A stretch of 64,000 nt of DNA from Arenimonas terrae (GCF_006265115.1 NZ_SMDR01000004.1:1-64000); one strand, 5' to 3'; positions 31,073-42,800 are shown, counted from the first letter of the stretch. Made by a program: numbers and translations. The notes: generated from the sequence alone by a model not told the origin.

Positions 31073-31923
31073 ATCTCTGGTTCGACGGCCGCATCGGCCC
31101 GCAGGACCAACTGGCCGCCCCGCTCACCACCCACGCCATGCATTACGGCACGGCGGTGTTCGAAGGCATCCGCAGCTACGCCACGCCCGACGGCGCGGCC
31201 GTGTTCCGCCTGCCCGAGCACCTGGAGCGCATGCGCAAGGGCGCCGAGGCTTTCGGCGCCAGGTTCGACGTCGTCGAAGCGGCGGCGGCGGTGATCGCGG
31301 TGCTGCAGTCCAACCAGCACCGCGACGCCTATGTGCGGCCGCTGCTCTGGTACGGCACCGGCTCGCTGGGCCTGGACGTCGCGCCGCTGAGCCGGCACCT
31401 GATGGTGGCCTCGATGCCGTGGAAGCCGCACCTGGGCGACAAGCCCGTACGCCTGACCGTCTCGCCCTTCCGCCGCAACCGCGCCGAAGCGCTGCCGCCG
31501 CTCAAGCTCAGCGGCGCCTACGTCAACTCGATCCTGGCCAAGCGCGAGGCCGGCAGCCGCGGGTTCGACGATGCGCTGTTCATGGATGACGCGGGGTTCG
31601 TGGTCGAGTGCACCGGCGTCAACGTTTTCCTGGTCAAGGGCGGTCAAGTGGTCGCGGTCGAACACCCAGACGCATTGCCGGGCATCACCCGCGACACCAT
31701 CGTCGAACTGGCGGGTGCAGCGTCGCGGCCGGTCACGCTGGAGGAGCTGCTGGAGGCCGACGAGGTCTTCCTCACCGGCACCTCGGCCGAGGTGATGCCG
31801 GTGGCGGCGCTGGACCGCAGGGCCTACGGCGCCACGCCGGTCGCCAATGAACTGCGCGCCCGCTACCTGCGCGTCGTGCGCGGCGGCTCGCCGGCGCACA
31901 CGCACTGGCTGACGAGCGTATGA
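31063..31923 (+). CDS. ilvE: Branched-chain amino acid aminotransferase
   Basis: 286-residue fold-type IV PLP aminotransferase that performs the last step for Ile, Val and Leu. The start LWFDGRIGPQDQLAAPLTTH, the block HYGTAVFEGIRSYATPDG (about residues 27-44), the PLP Lys in LPPLKLSGAYVNSILAKREA, VECTGVNVFLVKGG, and LPGITRDTIVELA follow the family order. Length is slightly under E. coli IlvE (309). Placement between ilvM and ilvA supports the branched-chain role rather than the related D-amino acid or lyase members. Its stop overlaps ilvA as ATGA. Confidence 0.92.
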   Translation: MSLNLWFDGRIGPQDQLAAPLTTHAMHYGTAVFEGIRSYATPDGAAVFRLPEHLERMRKGAEAFGARFDVVEAAAAVIAVLQSNQHRDAYVRPLLWYGTGSLGLDVAPLSRHLMVASMPWKPHLGDKPVRLTVSPFRRNRAEALPPLKLSGAYVNSILAKREAGSRGFDDALFMDDAGFVVECTGVNVFLVKGGQVVAVEHPDALPGITRDTIVELAGAASRPVTLEELLEADEVFLTGTSAEVMPVAALDRRAYGATPVANELRARYLRVVRGGSPAHTHWLTSV

Positions 31924-33077
31924 CGCCCTCCAATCCGGGGTCAGAGTCGATTTATCTTCCGCGGCCGAGCGGGACGACAGCCTCGCGCCATCCCTCGCGG
32001 ACGGAAGTTAAATCGACTCTGACCCCGGATGTCGTCGGCGTCGCCGACGTCCTGGCCGCGCACGCGCGCCTGCGCCGCTACCTGCCGCCGACGCCGCTGC
32101 ATTACGCGGAGCGTTTCGGCACCTGGCTCAAGCTCGAGAACCTGCAGCGCACCGGCTCCTACAAGGTGCGCGGCGCATTGAACGCGCTGCTGGCCGCGCG
32201 CGAGCGCGGCGACCGCCGCCCGGTGATCGCCGCCTCGGCCGGCAACCACGCCCAGGGCCTGGCCTGGGCCGCGCACCGGCTGGGCATGCAGGCGATCACC
32301 GTGATGCCGCTCGGCGCGCCGGAAACCAAGATCGCCGGCGTCGCCCACTGGGGCGCCACGGTACGCATGCACGGCGCCAGCTTCGACGAGGCGCGCGCCT
32401 TCGCGCTGGAGCTGGCGGGGCTGCACGGCTATCGCTTCCTGTCCGCTTTCGATGATCCCGAGGTGATCGCCGGCCAGGGCACGGTCGGTCTCGAACTGGC
32501 AGCGCACGCGCCGGACGTGGTGATCGTGCCGATCGGCGGCGGCGGCCTGGCCGCCGGCGTCGCCCTGGCGCTCAAGTCGCAGGGCGTGCGCATCGTCGGC
32601 GCCCAGCCCGAGGGCGTGGACGCGATGGCGCGCGTGCTGCGCGGCGACGACAGCGCGCCGGTACCCGGCCCCACGCTGGCCGACGGCGTGCGCGTGCGCC
32701 ATCCGGGCCAGCTCACCCGCCGCCTGCTGGCCGGCCTGCTCGACGACCTGGTGATCGTGCGTGAAGCCGAGCTGCACGAAACCCTGGTGCGCCTGGCGCT
32801 GGAGGAACACGTGATCGCCGAAGGCGCCGGCGCGCTGGCCCTGGCGGCCGGGCGCCGCGTCGCCGGCCGCAACAAGTGCGCGGTGGTCTCCGGCGGAAAC
32901 ATCGACGCCGCCGTGCTCGCCGGCCTGCTCTCCGACGTGCGGCCACGCGCGCCGCGCAGGCCGCGCCGCCGCCAGCAGGCCAGGCCCCTGCCCGCCTCCC
33001 TTCCCACGGCGCCGGTCGTCCGGCTGCCGATCCCCGTTCTGGAACAAACCCCCTTGCTGCAGGAGTGCACGCCGTGA
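31920..33077 (+). CDS. ilvA: Threonine dehydratase without ACT domain, REP-encoded N-terminal extension
   Basis: 385-residue PLP enzyme that deaminates threonine to 2-ketobutyrate for isoleucine. The PLP lysine is K82 in [28 protein letters not shown] and [16 protein letters not shown] follow. There is no ACT-like regulatory domain; after about residue 342 the tail is Arg/Pro-rich ([16 protein letters not shown]). Residues 5-37 are encoded by a palindromic REP-like element at 31933-32030. No in-frame ATG, GTG or TTG exists between the REP and the catalytic core, so translation must start at the ATG at 31920, coupled to the ilvE stop, and read through the element. Confidence 0.9.
   Translation: MTPSNPGSESIYLPRPSGTTASRHPSRTEVKSTLTPDVVGVADVLAAHARLRRYLPPTPLHYAERFGTWLKLENLQRTGSYKVRGALNALLAARERGDRRPVIAASAGNHAQGLAWAAHRLGMQAITVMPLGAPETKIAGVAHWGATVRMHGASFDEARAFALELAGLHGYRFLSAFDDPEVIAGQGTVGLELAAHAPDVVIVPIGGGGLAAGVALALKSQGVRIVGAQPEGVDAMARVLRGDDSAPVPGPTLADGVRVRHPGQLTRRLLAGLLDDLVIVREAELHETLVRLALEEHVIAEGAGALALAAGRRVAGRNKCAVVSGGNIDAAVLAGLLSDVRPRAPRRPRRRQQARPLPASLPTAPVVRLPIPVLEQTPLLQECTP
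31933..32030. repeat. REP-like palindrome inserted in ilvA
   Basis: A perfect 22-bp inverted repeat (31933-31954 with 32009-32030) is extended after one mismatch by 6 more pairs, leaving a 40-nt loop. The outer core is ATCCGGGGTCAGAGTCGA. The same core, with a different inner part, forms the element at 42652-42709. Elements with this GGGGTCAG core are, in my knowledge, associated with RAYT-type transposases; no such gene is in this window. Confidence 0.9.
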
Positions 33078-34615
33078 CCACGGACCGCATCCGGATCTTC
33101 GACACCACCCTGCGCGACGGCGAACAATCGCCCGGCTGCAGTCTGCGTCCGGCCCAGAAGCTGGTGATGGCGCGCGCACTCGCCGAGCTCGGCGTGGACG
33201 TGATCGAGACCGGCTTCCCGGCCAGCTCGGCCAGCGACATGGAGGCGACCCGGCTGATCGCCGCCGAGATCCAGCGGCCGTCGCTGTGCGCGCTGTCGCG
33301 CTGTGCGCCCGGCGACATCGAGGCCGCCGCCAAGGCGCTGGAGAAGGCGCGCCGGCCGCGCATCCACGTCTTCATCTCGACCAGCCCGCTGCACCGCGAG
33401 CACAAGCTCGGCCTGAGCCGGCAGCAGGTGCTCGAGCGCGCCATCGAAGGCGTGCGGCTGGCGCGGCGCTACGTCGAGGACGTCGAGTTCTCGGCCGAGG
33501 ACGCGCTGCGCACCGAGGAGGACTTCCTGGTCGAGGTCTTCAGCGAGGCGATCGCCGCCGGTGCGCGCACCATCAACGTGCCCGACACCGTCGGCTACAC
33601 CACGCCCGAGGAGATCCGCGGCCTGTTCCAGCGCCTGATCGCCGGCGTGCGCGGCGCCGGGCAGGCGGTGTTCAGCGCGCACTGCCACGACGACCTGGGC
33701 CTGGCCGTGGCCAACTCGCTGGCCGCGATCGAGGGCGGCGCGCGCCAGGTCGAGTGCACCATCAACGGCATCGGCGAACGCGCCGGCAACGCCGCGCTGG
33801 AAGAGATCGTGATGGCGCTGAAGGTGCGCGGCGCGCGTTACGGCACCGGCACCGGCATCGACACCCGGGCGCTGCTGCCGGCCTCGCGCCTGCTGTCGCG
33901 GCTGACCGGCATGACCGTCCAGCGCAACAAGGCCGTGGTCGGCGCCAACGCCTTCGCGCACGAAGCCGGCATCCACCAGCACGGCATGCTGCGCAACCGC
34001 AATACCTACGAGATCATGCGGCCGGAAGACGTCGGCTGGCCGGCATCGCAGATGGTGCTGGGCCGGCACAGCGGCCGGCACGCAGTGAACGACCGGCTGC
34101 GGGCGCTGGGCTTCGTGCTCGAGGAGTTCGAGTTCGAGCGGGTCTTCGCCGCCTTCAAGAAGCTCTGCGACCACCAGCGCCTGGTGCGCGACGCCGACCT
34201 GCAGGTGCTGGTGACGGGCGACCCGGACGCGGCCGGCCGCGGCTACCGGCTGGCCGCACTGTCGGTCAGCGACAGCGGCAAGCGCGCCCGCGCCCACGTC
34301 GAACTCTCCGACCCCGAGGGCCACCTGGTCGCCGAGATCGCCGAAGCCGACGGCCCCGTCGCCGCGCTCTTCGAGGCCATGACCCGCGCCACCGGCGTGC
34401 CGATGCAGCTCGAGAGCTACCAGGTGCACAGCATCGGCATCGGCGCCGACGCCCGCGGCGAAGCCAGCCTGAGCGTGCGCTGCGAAGGCGCCGAGCACAC
34501 CGGCGTCGGCACCAGCCGCGACATCATCGAAGCCAGCGCCCTGGCCTGGCTCGACGTCGCCAACCGCATCCTGCGCCAGCGCGAAGCGCCGGCCACCTAC
34601 GCCGCCACTGCCTGA
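33074..34615 (+). CDS. leuA: 2-Isopropylmalate synthase LeuA
   Basis: 513-residue enzyme that starts leucine synthesis from 2-ketoisovalerate and acetyl-CoA. The TIM barrel shows [15 protein letters not shown] near residue 7, [13 protein letters not shown], and the metal-binding [16 protein letters not shown] near 200-215. The C-terminal LeuA dimer/leucine-binding domain is present ([20 protein letters not shown] and STGVGTS-like [19 protein letters not shown]), so leucine feedback is expected. The start is GTG overlapping the ilvA stop (GTGA), with AGGAG about 9 nt upstream. Confidence 0.96.
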   Translation: MTTDRIRIFDTTLRDGEQSPGCSLRPAQKLVMARALAELGVDVIETGFPASSASDMEATRLIAAEIQRPSLCALSRCAPGDIEAAAKALEKARRPRIHVFISTSPLHREHKLGLSRQQVLERAIEGVRLARRYVEDVEFSAEDALRTEEDFLVEVFSEAIAAGARTINVPDTVGYTTPEEIRGLFQRLIAGVRGAGQAVFSAHCHDDLGLAVANSLAAIEGGARQVECTINGIGERAGNAALEEIVMALKVRGARYGTGTGIDTRALLPASRLLSRLTGMTVQRNKAVVGANAFAHEAGIHQHGMLRNRNTYEIMRPEDVGWPASQMVLGRHSGRHAVNDRLRALGFVLEEFEFERVFAAFKKLCDHQRLVRDADLQVLVTGDPDAAGRGYRLAALSVSDSGKRARAHVELSDPEGHLVAEIAEADGPVAALFEAMTRATGVPMQLESYQVHSIGIGADARGEASLSVRCEGAEHTGVGTSRDIIEASALAWLDVANRILRQREAPATYAATA

Positions 34616-34622
34616 GGATCCC

Positions 34623-36044
34623 ATGGCCCCGCCCAAGACCCTGCTCGACAAACTCTGGGACGCCCACGTGGTCGTACCCGAAACCGCCGACGCGCCCGCC
34701 GTGCTTTATGTCGACCTGCACCTGGTGCACGAGGTGACCTCGCCGCAGGCCTTCACCGAACTCGAGGCCCGCGGCCTGTCGCCGCGCCGGCCCGACCGCA
34801 CCAAGGCCACGCTCGACCATTCGACGCCGACCCTGCCCGCCGCCACCGACGGCCGCCTGCCCTATGCCAGCGCCCAGTCCGAGGCGCAGGTCGAGGCGCT
34901 GCGGCGCAACTGCGCGCGGCACGGCATCGAGCTGTTCGACCTGGGCGATGCCCGCCGCGGCATCGTGCACGTGGTCGCGCCCGAACTCGGCCTGACCCAG
35001 CCGGGCCAGACCATCGTCTGCGGCGACAGCCACACCAGCACCCACGGCGCGTTCGGCGCCCTGGCCTTCGGCATCGGCAGCAGCGAGGTCGGCCACGTGC
35101 TGGCCACCCAGTGCCTGCTGCAACGCAAGCCGCGCGCGCTGGCGATCACGATCGACGGAGAGCTCGGCCCCGGCGTCGGTGCCAAGGACGTGGTGCTGCA
35201 CGTGATCGGCCGCATCGGCGTCAACGGCGGCACCGGCCACGTCATCGAATTCCGCGGCTCCACCGTGCGGGCGATGTCGATGGAGCAGCGCATGACCCTG
35301 TGCAACATGGCGATCGAAGCCGGCGCGCGCGCCGGCCTGGTGGCGCCGGACGCGACCACGTTCGCCTGGCTGGCGAAAACGCCGCGCGCGCCGACCGGCG
35401 AGGCGCTGGACGAGGCGATCGCGCACTGGCGCACCCTGGCCAGCGATCCGGACGCGGCGTTCGACCAGGAAGTGCGCATCGACGCGCGCGGCATCCGCCC
35501 GACGGTGACCTGGGGTACGCACCCGGGCACCGCGCTGGCGGTGGACCAGCGCATTCCGGCGCCGGCCGACGGCGCCGAGACCAAGGCGCTGGCCTACATG
35601 CAGCTGCAGGCCGGCGCGCACATCGCCGGCACGCCGGTGGACGTGGTGTTCGTCGGATCCTGCACCAATGGCCGGCTGTCGGACCTGCGCGACGTCGCCC
35701 GGGTGCTCGACGGCCGCCGCGTGCATCCGCGCGTGCGCATGCTGGTGGTGCCGGGCTCCGAACAGGTCAAGCGCGAGGCCGAAGCCGAGGGCATTGACGT
35801 CATCGTGCGCGCCGCCGGCGCCGAGTGGCGCGAGCCGGGCTGTTCGATGTGCATCGCCATGAACGGCGACCTGGTGGCGCCCGGGCAGCTGGCGGTCAGC
35901 ACCAGCAACCGCAATTTCGAGGGCCGCCAGGGCCCCGGGGCCCGCACCCTGCTCGCCTCGCCGCTGACCGCCGCCGCCTCGGCGGTGGCCGGCGTCGTGG
36001 CCGACGTGCGCGAACTCGAGACCGCCGCCACGGAGGCCGCATGA
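34623..36044 (+). CDS. leuC: Isopropylmalate isomerase large subunit LeuC
   Basis: 473-residue aconitase-family subunit. The start [12 protein letters not shown], the block [20 protein letters not shown] near residues 135-155, and the iron-sulfur cysteines in [13 protein letters not shown] and [11 protein letters not shown] are present, as is [20 protein letters not shown]. Length is standard. It lies 7 nt after leuA and its stop overlaps leuD (ATGA). Confidence 0.97.
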   Translation: MAPPKTLLDKLWDAHVVVPETADAPAVLYVDLHLVHEVTSPQAFTELEARGLSPRRPDRTKATLDHSTPTLPAATDGRLPYASAQSEAQVEALRRNCARHGIELFDLGDARRGIVHVVAPELGLTQPGQTIVCGDSHTSTHGAFGALAFGIGSSEVGHVLATQCLLQRKPRALAITIDGELGPGVGAKDVVLHVIGRIGVNGGTGHVIEFRGSTVRAMSMEQRMTLCNMAIEAGARAGLVAPDATTFAWLAKTPRAPTGEALDEAIAHWRTLASDPDAAFDQEVRIDARGIRPTVTWGTHPGTALAVDQRIPAPADGAETKALAYMQLQAGAHIAGTPVDVVFVGSCTNGRLSDLRDVARVLDGRRVHPRVRMLVVPGSEQVKREAEAEGIDVIVRAAGAEWREPGCSMCIAMNGDLVAPGQLAVSTSNRNFEGRQGPGARTLLASPLTAAASAVAGVVADVRELETAATEAA

Positions 36045-36640
36045 GCACCGCCATCCGCCACATCCGCTCCGCCAGCGTCGTGCTGGCGCAGGCCAACATC
36101 GACACCGACCGGATCATTCCCGCGCGTTTCCTGTCCACGACCACGCGCACGGGGCTGGGGCAGCATGCCTTCGCCGACTGGCGCAAGCGCAGCGACGGCA
36201 GCGTGGACCCGGACTTCGCCTTGAACCGTCCGCAGAACGCCGGCCGCTCGATCCTGATCGCGGGGCGCAACTTCGGCTGCGGCAGCTCCCGCGAGCACGC
36301 GCCCTGGGCCCTGGTGGACGCCGGCCTGCGCGCCGTGGTCAGCAGCCAGGTCGCCGACATCTTCCGCGCCAACGCGCTCAAGAACGGCCTGGTGCCGGTG
36401 GTGCTGGACGAAGGCACCGTGCAGGACCTGATGCGGCGCCCCGACGACGTCCTGGAGATCGACATCGCCGCCGGCGAACTGCGCACACCCGCCGGCGAAG
36501 CGCACCGTTTCGAACTCGACGCCTTCGCCCGCACCTGCCTGCTCGAGGGCGTGGACGAACTGGGCTACCTGCTCGCCCGCAGCCCCGACATCACCCGCTA
36601 CGAAACCCGACAGACTCCGGAGTTCCGCCATGGCTTCTGA
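36041..36640 (+). CDS. leuD: Isopropylmalate isomerase small subunit LeuD
   Basis: 199-residue swivel-domain partner of LeuC. The motifs [14 protein letters not shown] (about residues 18-31), [20 protein letters not shown] and [19 protein letters not shown] are typical. ATG at 36041 overlaps the leuC stop by 4 nt; the end overlaps leuB by 11 nt. Confidence 0.96.
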   Translation: MSTAIRHIRSASVVLAQANIDTDRIIPARFLSTTTRTGLGQHAFADWRKRSDGSVDPDFALNRPQNAGRSILIAGRNFGCGSSREHAPWALVDAGLRAVVSSQVADIFRANALKNGLVPVVLDEGTVQDLMRRPDDVLEIDIAAGELRTPAGEAHRFELDAFARTCLLEGVDELGYLLARSPDITRYETRQTPEFRHGF

Positions 36641-37718
36641 AATCGTCGTCCTGCCCGGTGACGGCATCGGTCCCGAAGTCACCCGCGCGGCGGTGGCCAC
36701 CCTGCAGGCGGTCGGCCGCCGCTACGGCCACGACTTCCGCTTCCAGACCCACCTGATCGGCGGTGCGGCGATCGATGCTACCGGCGAGCCGCTGCCGGCC
36801 GCGACGCTGGCCGCCTGCCGCCAGGCCGATGCGATCCTGCTCGGTGCGGTCGGCGGGCCGAAGTGGTCGGACCCGTCCGCGACCGTGCGGCCGGAGCAGG
36901 GCCTGCTGGCGCTGCGCCAGGCGCTGGGCCTGTACGCCAACCTGCGGCCGGTGCGCCCGCATCCGGTCGCGCTGGGCGCCTCGCCGGTGAAACCGCACCT
37001 GCTCGCCGGCGTCGACCTGCTGGTGGTGCGCGAGCTCACCGGCGGCCTGTACTTCGGCGAGAAGCAGCGCCACGCCGACCGCGCCAGCGACCTGTGCGAA
37101 TACAGCGTGCTGGAGATCGAGCGCGTGCTGCGCCGCGCCTTCGGCTTCGCGCGCGCGCGCCGCGGAAAACTGGTGTCGGTGGACAAGGCGAACGTGCTGG
37201 AGACGTCGCGGCTGTGGCGCGAGACCGCCACCCGGATCGGCCGCGAGGAGTACCCCGACGTCGCGCTCGACCACCAGCTGGTGGACTCGATGGCCATGCA
37301 CCTGATCGCCCGCCCGCGCGACTTCGACGTGGTGGTGACCGAAAACCTGTTCGGCGACATCCTCACCGACGAGGCCTCGCTGCTGGCCGGTTCGCTGGGC
37401 CTGCTGCCCTCGGCCTCGCTGGGCGACGGCCGGCGCGGCCTGTACGAACCCATCCACGGCTCCGCCCCGGACATCGCCGGCCGCGGCATCGCCAACCCCT
37501 TCGCGACCATGCTCAGCGCCGCCCTGCTGCTGCGGCATTCGCTGGGGCTGGAGGAAGAGGCGCTGGCGGTCGAACTGGCGGTCGCGGCTGCGCTGGACAG
37601 CGGCGCGCTGACGGCGGACCTGGCCGCACCCGGGCAGGCGGTGTCGACGCAGGCGGCCGCGGACGCGGTGCTGGAACGCCTCGAGCCGCGCTGCCACGTC
37701 GCCGAACTGCGCGACTGA
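36630..37718 (+). CDS. leuB: 3-Isopropylmalate dehydrogenase LeuB
   Basis: 362-residue NAD-dependent oxidative decarboxylase. Recognisable are [16 protein letters not shown] at the start, [10 protein letters not shown] near residue 70, [14 protein letters not shown], the metal/active-site block [20 protein letters not shown] and [18 protein letters not shown] near residues 270-290. It is the last gene of the ilv-leu operon. A GC hairpin follows 8 nt after the stop. Confidence 0.97.
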   Translation: MASEIVVLPGDGIGPEVTRAAVATLQAVGRRYGHDFRFQTHLIGGAAIDATGEPLPAATLAACRQADAILLGAVGGPKWSDPSATVRPEQGLLALRQALGLYANLRPVRPHPVALGASPVKPHLLAGVDLLVVRELTGGLYFGEKQRHADRASDLCEYSVLEIERVLRRAFGFARARRGKLVSVDKANVLETSRLWRETATRIGREEYPDVALDHQLVDSMAMHLIARPRDFDVVVTENLFGDILTDEASLLAGSLGLLPSASLGDGRRGLYEPIHGSAPDIAGRGIANPFATMLSAALLLRHSLGLEEEALAVELAVAAALDSGALTADLAAPGQAVSTQAAADAVLERLEPRCHVAELRD

Positions 37719-37725
37719 CCAGAAC

Positions 37726-37749
37726 GGTGTCGGGCCGCGGCCCGGCACC
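37726..37749 (+). terminator. GC hairpin after leuB
   Basis: An 11-bp stem (one G-U pair) between 37726-37736 and 37739-37749 lies 8 nt after the leuB stop. There is no T-run, so if it terminates the ilv-leu transcript it is atypical or Rho-assisted. Confidence 0.4.
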
Positions 37750-37757
37750 GCCCCTGA

Positions 37758-38117
37758 TCAGATCTGGGGGACTTCCTGGAGCAGCAGGATCAGGGCGTCG
37801 CGGGTGCGGCGGCGCAGGTCGTCCAGGCGGGCGCCCATGTCGGGCGCCTGGATCTGGGCGGCGCCCAGGTGCTCGAGGCCGTGGCAGACCTCCACCAGCT
37901 GCACCGCGCCCATGGCCAGGGCGGCCGAGCGCAGGTAGTGCGCGGCATTGCCCAGTGCCTCCGGGTCGCCGGCCAGATGGGCCTGCTCCATCTTCTTCAC
38001 CAGGTCCGGCGCTTCGTGCACGAACATGCGCACGAACTCGCTGAACGAGCCGGGCTGGTCGCGGTCGAGCATGCGCAGCAGTTCGAGCGCCTTCGGATCG
38101 AGCAGGGATTCGGCCAT
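37758..38117 (-). CDS. Histidine phosphotransfer (Hpt) domain protein
   Basis: 119-residue single Hpt domain. The four-helix pattern has the phospho-accepting His in [20 protein letters not shown] near residues 58-77, and [20 protein letters not shown] before it. Stand-alone Hpt proteins pass phosphoryl groups from hybrid kinases to response regulators; no kinase or receiver gene is adjacent. ATG at 38117 was chosen because the family-like part begins there. It is convergent to the ilv-leu operon. Confidence 0.8.
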   Translation of the reverse strand: MAESLLDPKALELLRMLDRDQPGSFSEFVRMFVHEAPDLVKKMEQAHLAGDPEALGNAAHYLRSAALAMGAVQLVEVCHGLEHLGAAQIQAPDMGARLDDLRRRTRDALILLLQEVPQI

Positions 38118-38278
38118 GGCGGGGGTTTTCCGGTCGACGACGGGCCTATTCTGGCCGTTGGGCGCTGCCCTGCCTAGCCCGCCCGCGGCGTCGGTCCGAG
38201 TGCGGGCTCCAGGCCTTTCCCGTATCCTTGCGCCCCCCACATCAAGACGCCCGCGCCCCGGGCAAGAAGGAGTTCCCC

Positions 38279-38827
38279 ATGGCCCTGGACCTGGTGCCGA
38301 CCGGCCGCGACGTGCCCAACGAGATCAACGTCGTCATCGAGATCCCCAAGGACGCCGACCCGGTGAAGTACGAGGTCGACAAGGCCACGGGCGCGATCTT
38401 CGTCGACCGCATCCTGTCCACGCCGATGCGCTACCCCTGCAACTACGGCTACGTGCCGCACACCCTGTGCGGCGACGGCGACCCGGTGGACGTGCTGGTC
38501 ATCCTGCCCCTGCCCCTGATCCCGGGCGCGGTCATCCGCTGCCGCCCGGTCGGCATGCTGAAGATGAAGGACGAGGCGGGCGAAGACACCAAGCTGCTGG
38601 CCGTGCCGGTGGACAAGGTGTTCGGCGGTTACTCCCACATCCACGACATCGCCCAGGTCAGCCCGCACTGGCTCGAGCGCATCGGCCACTTCTTCGAGCA
38701 CTACAAGGACCTGGAGAAGGGCAAGTGGGTCAAGCTCGACGGCTGGGAGGGCGCCGACGCCGCGCGCCGCGAGATCCTGGAGTCGGTCGAGCGCTTCGAG
38801 GCCAGCCCGGAAAAGCTCAACTTCTGA
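38279..38827 (+). CDS. ppa: Soluble inorganic pyrophosphatase (family I)
   Basis: 182-residue cytoplasmic pyrophosphatase. It shows [19 protein letters not shown], the block [20 protein letters not shown] with the metal-binding Asps, and [21 protein letters not shown] strong AAGGAG lies 7 nt before the ATG. A bidirectional terminator follows. It is one of three PPi-linked enzymes in this window. Confidence 0.97.
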   Translation: MALDLVPTGRDVPNEINVVIEIPKDADPVKYEVDKATGAIFVDRILSTPMRYPCNYGYVPHTLCGDGDPVDVLVILPLPLIPGAVIRCRPVGMLKMKDEAGEDTKLLAVPVDKVFGGYSHIHDIAQVSPHWLERIGHFFEHYKDLEKGKWVKLDGWEGADAARREILESVERFEASPEKLNF

Positions 38828-38847
38828 GCGCCCGGCAGGGAAACGGA

Positions 38848-38874
38848 AAAGCCGCCCGAGGGGCGGCTTTTTCT
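38848..38874. terminator. Bidirectional terminator after ppa
   Basis: A perfect 10-bp stem (38848-38857 with 38861-38870, loop GAG) flanked by A-run and T-run (CTTTTTC) serves ppa on the plus strand and the convergent DUF4136 gene on the minus strand. Confidence 0.9.
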
Positions 38875-38925
38875 TGCCTGGTCTCCGGGTCCGGCCGATG
38901 CGCGGCCCGGGAATCCGGCGCCGGT

Positions 38926-39501
38926 TCAGCTGCCGCCGGCGCGATGCGGATAGGCGGCGAAGATCTCGGCGATGGTGCCGTTGATGCGCTGCTCGCGCTC
39001 GCCGGGCTTGAGCCGGGCGACGCGGCCCACGGCCACGCCTTCCCAGACCAGGCGCTTGCCGCGCGCGTCCACCAGGTCGATGTTCAGCGTGCCCTCGCGG
39101 TAGCGGCGCACGTCGGTGCGCTCGCTCCAGAACGGCACGGCGAAATAGGCATTGGCTCGGTAGCTGTAGTAGTAGCCGTAGTTCACCTCGGGCACGCTGA
39201 TCACGTCCTCGCGCTCGCTGATGTAGGCGTTGATGTTCACCAGCAGGTCGGGCGCGCTTTCGCTGTAGGTGTAGCCGCGCGCTTCCATCTCGCGGCGGGC
39301 GGCGGCGCGCATGATCGAGCTGGCCGGCGTGGCGTAACCCTTGTTTTCCACCGCCAGCGGCGCATAGAAGGCGAAGCTGCGGTAGCTCGAGAAGTCGGCC
39401 TGGGGGTCGGTGTCGCTGCTGATCTGCGGGCCGGTGGCGCAGCCGGCGAGGACGATCAGCGACAGCAGGGCCAGGCGCTGCAACACGCGCGAAACGGTCA
39501 T
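38926..39501 (-). CDS. DUF4136 lipoprotein
   Basis: 191-residue lipoprotein with signal LALLSLIVLAGC (Cys at about residue 21). The mature part shows DTDPQADFSSYRSFAFYAPL, AARREMEARGYTYSESAPDLLVNI, a Tyr-rich stretch VNYGYYYSYRANAY, and GTLNIDLVDARGKRLVWEG, which matches DUF4136. Function unknown; outer-membrane or periplasmic location is inferred. It is separated from the upstream GGDEF gene by 128 nt in which I see nothing certain. Confidence 0.85.
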   Translation of the reverse strand: MTVSRVLQRLALLSLIVLAGCATGPQISSDTDPQADFSSYRSFAFYAPLAVENKGYATPASSIMRAAARREMEARGYTYSESAPDLLVNINAYISEREDVISVPEVNYGYYYSYRANAYFAVPFWSERTDVRRYREGTLNIDLVDARGKRLVWEGVAVGRVARLKPGEREQRINGTIAEIFAAYPHRAGGS

Positions 39502-39629
39502 GACGGCATCTCCGGTGGGGACGCGGCCACGCTAGCACGCGGCCAGAGCACCCGGCATTAACGCCGGCTGAGCCGAACCACGCCTTTCGACCGCAGGCTT
39601 TCGCCGGCGGACGGACGGCGGGCGATTGA

Positions 39630-40694
39630 TTACCCCGGCGGCGCCGACTCGACCCGGTTGCGGCCGTTGCGTTTGGCCCGATAGAGCGCGGCATCGGCCG
39701 CTTCGGTCAGGCGTTCAGGCCCGTCCTCGCCCGGCACGCCGCCCGCCACGCCGATGCTGATGCTTACCCGGCCCGACGCGCTGCCGCCGTGCCCGATGTC
39801 CAGAGCCTCGACGGCCGACCGCAGCCACTCCGCGGTGGCCAGCATGCCATCGCGGTCGACGCCGGAGGCGATGGCCGCGAACTCCTCGCCGCCGTAGCGC
39901 GCCAGCCGCAGCGGCGAGCCTTCGACGACGTCCGCCAGGCAGCGGGCGATCCGCCGCAGGCAGGCGTCGCCGGCCGGATGGCCGTAGCTGTCGTTGTAGT
40001 CCTTGAAGTGGTCGACGTCGACCAGCAGCACGGCCATGGGCCGGCCGCTGCGCTGCGCCGCATCGCCGGCTTCGGCCAGCCAGTAGTCGAAGCGGCGCCG
40101 GTTCGCGATACCGGTCAGCGCGTCCGTGCGCGAGGTGTTTTCGAGCGTGCGGTAGGCGTCCTGCAGCTGCCGGTTGGCGAGCTGGAGCTGTTCGAGCAGG
40201 CCGGCGGCATGGATGACGCCGGCGACCAGGCTGGCCACCGTCTGGAACAGCGTCAGCTGGCCGCGGAACGCGCCGACCCGCAGGCTCTCGGCGTTCAGCA
40301 CCGCCAGCACGCGGCCGTCGTGCAGCACCGGCACGCAGAGCTCGGAGCGGGTGCCGTCGAGCGTGTCGACGAAGTTGGGATGCCCGCGGGTGTCCTCGAT
40401 GTCGAAGCTGCGGCCGGTGGCCGCACATTCGCCGACCACGCCCGACCCCAGCGCCCGCCGGTAGCCGATGCCGACATCGCTGCGCAGGCGGCTGTGCAGG
40501 GCGCGGCAGACGAACTCGCCGCGGGCGTGGTCGACCACGGCGCAGGCGACGAACTCCCAGTCGAACTCCGCCGCCAGCGCGTCCACGACGCGCTGAAGCA
40601 GCGGGTCCAGCGCCAGGTCCTGGCCGGCGATGCTGGCGATGCGGCCCAGCGTTTCCAGCTGGCGTCTGGCCTGCCCCTGCTCGCCGCTGTCCAT
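39630..40694 (-). CDS. GAF-GGDEF diguanylate cyclase
   Basis: 354-residue cytoplasmic protein. A GAF domain covers about residues 25-165 (LLQRVVDALAAEFDWEFVAC, GSGVVGECAATGRSFDIEDT, LCVPVLHDGRVLAVLNAES), then a linker helix and a GGDEF domain (about 185-350) with DALTGIANRRRFD, DVDHFKDYNDSYGHPAGD and the intact active site GGEEF at 268-272. The RxxD inhibitory site before GGEEF is missing (RLAR), so product inhibition through it is not expected. It starts 16 nt after thiC with GGGGAG before the ATG and no terminator between, so it is probably in the thiC transcript. Confidence 0.9.
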   Translation of the reverse strand: MDSGEQGQARRQLETLGRIASIAGQDLALDPLLQRVVDALAAEFDWEFVACAVVDHARGEFVCRALHSRLRSDVGIGYRRALGSGVVGECAATGRSFDIEDTRGHPNFVDTLDGTRSELCVPVLHDGRVLAVLNAESLRVGAFRGQLTLFQTVASLVAGVIHAAGLLEQLQLANRQLQDAYRTLENTSRTDALTGIANRRRFDYWLAEAGDAAQRSGRPMAVLLVDVDHFKDYNDSYGHPAGDACLRRIARCLADVVEGSPLRLARYGGEEFAAIASGVDRDGMLATAEWLRSAVEALDIGHGGSASGRVSISIGVAGGVPGEDGPERLTEAADAALYRAKRNGRNRVESAPPG

Positions 40695-40710
40695 CGGTTC
40701 TCCCCGGGCG

Positions 40711-42645
<1,935 letters not shown>

Positions 42646-42651
42646 TCAGAT

Positions 42652-42709
42652 TCCGGGGTCAGAGTGCATTTATCTGATGGCGGCCAGATAAATGCACTCT
42701 GACCCCGGA
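42652..42709. repeat. REP-like palindrome in the thiC leader
   Basis: A perfect 25-bp inverted repeat (42652-42676 with 42685-42709) with an 8-nt loop. The outer core TCCGGGGTCAGAG is shared with the element in ilvA; the inner part here is TGCATTTATCTG. It lies 6 nt from the riboswitch aptamer and 58 nt before the thiC start, so it is transcribed as a strong hairpin in the thiC leader. Confidence 0.93.
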
Positions 42710-42715
42710 TTACGT

Positions 42716-42800
42716 CGCGAAGCTCCCTACGCCGGTACCAACCGGATCAGGTTCGAAGGGTATTTCTCAGCCCGCTTCCCGCCGGGCACCCCCGCTTCCG
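42716..42800 (-). promoter_or_regulatory. TPP riboswitch aptamer (THI element)
   Basis: On the minus strand the conserved parts run in order: GGGGGTGCC, CTGAGA followed by AATACCC, GAACCTGATCCGGTT, GTACCGGCGTAGGGA. A GAAGC/GCTTC pair closes P1 (42794-42798 with 42719-42723). It lies upstream of thiC and should lower expression when thiamine pyrophosphate is plentiful. Confidence 0.95.

Noticed and set aside
31933-32030. Attenuator or terminator for ilvA in place of a mobile palindrome
   Set aside because: There is no T-run after the stem, and the same core recurs at 42652, which points to a dispersed repeat.
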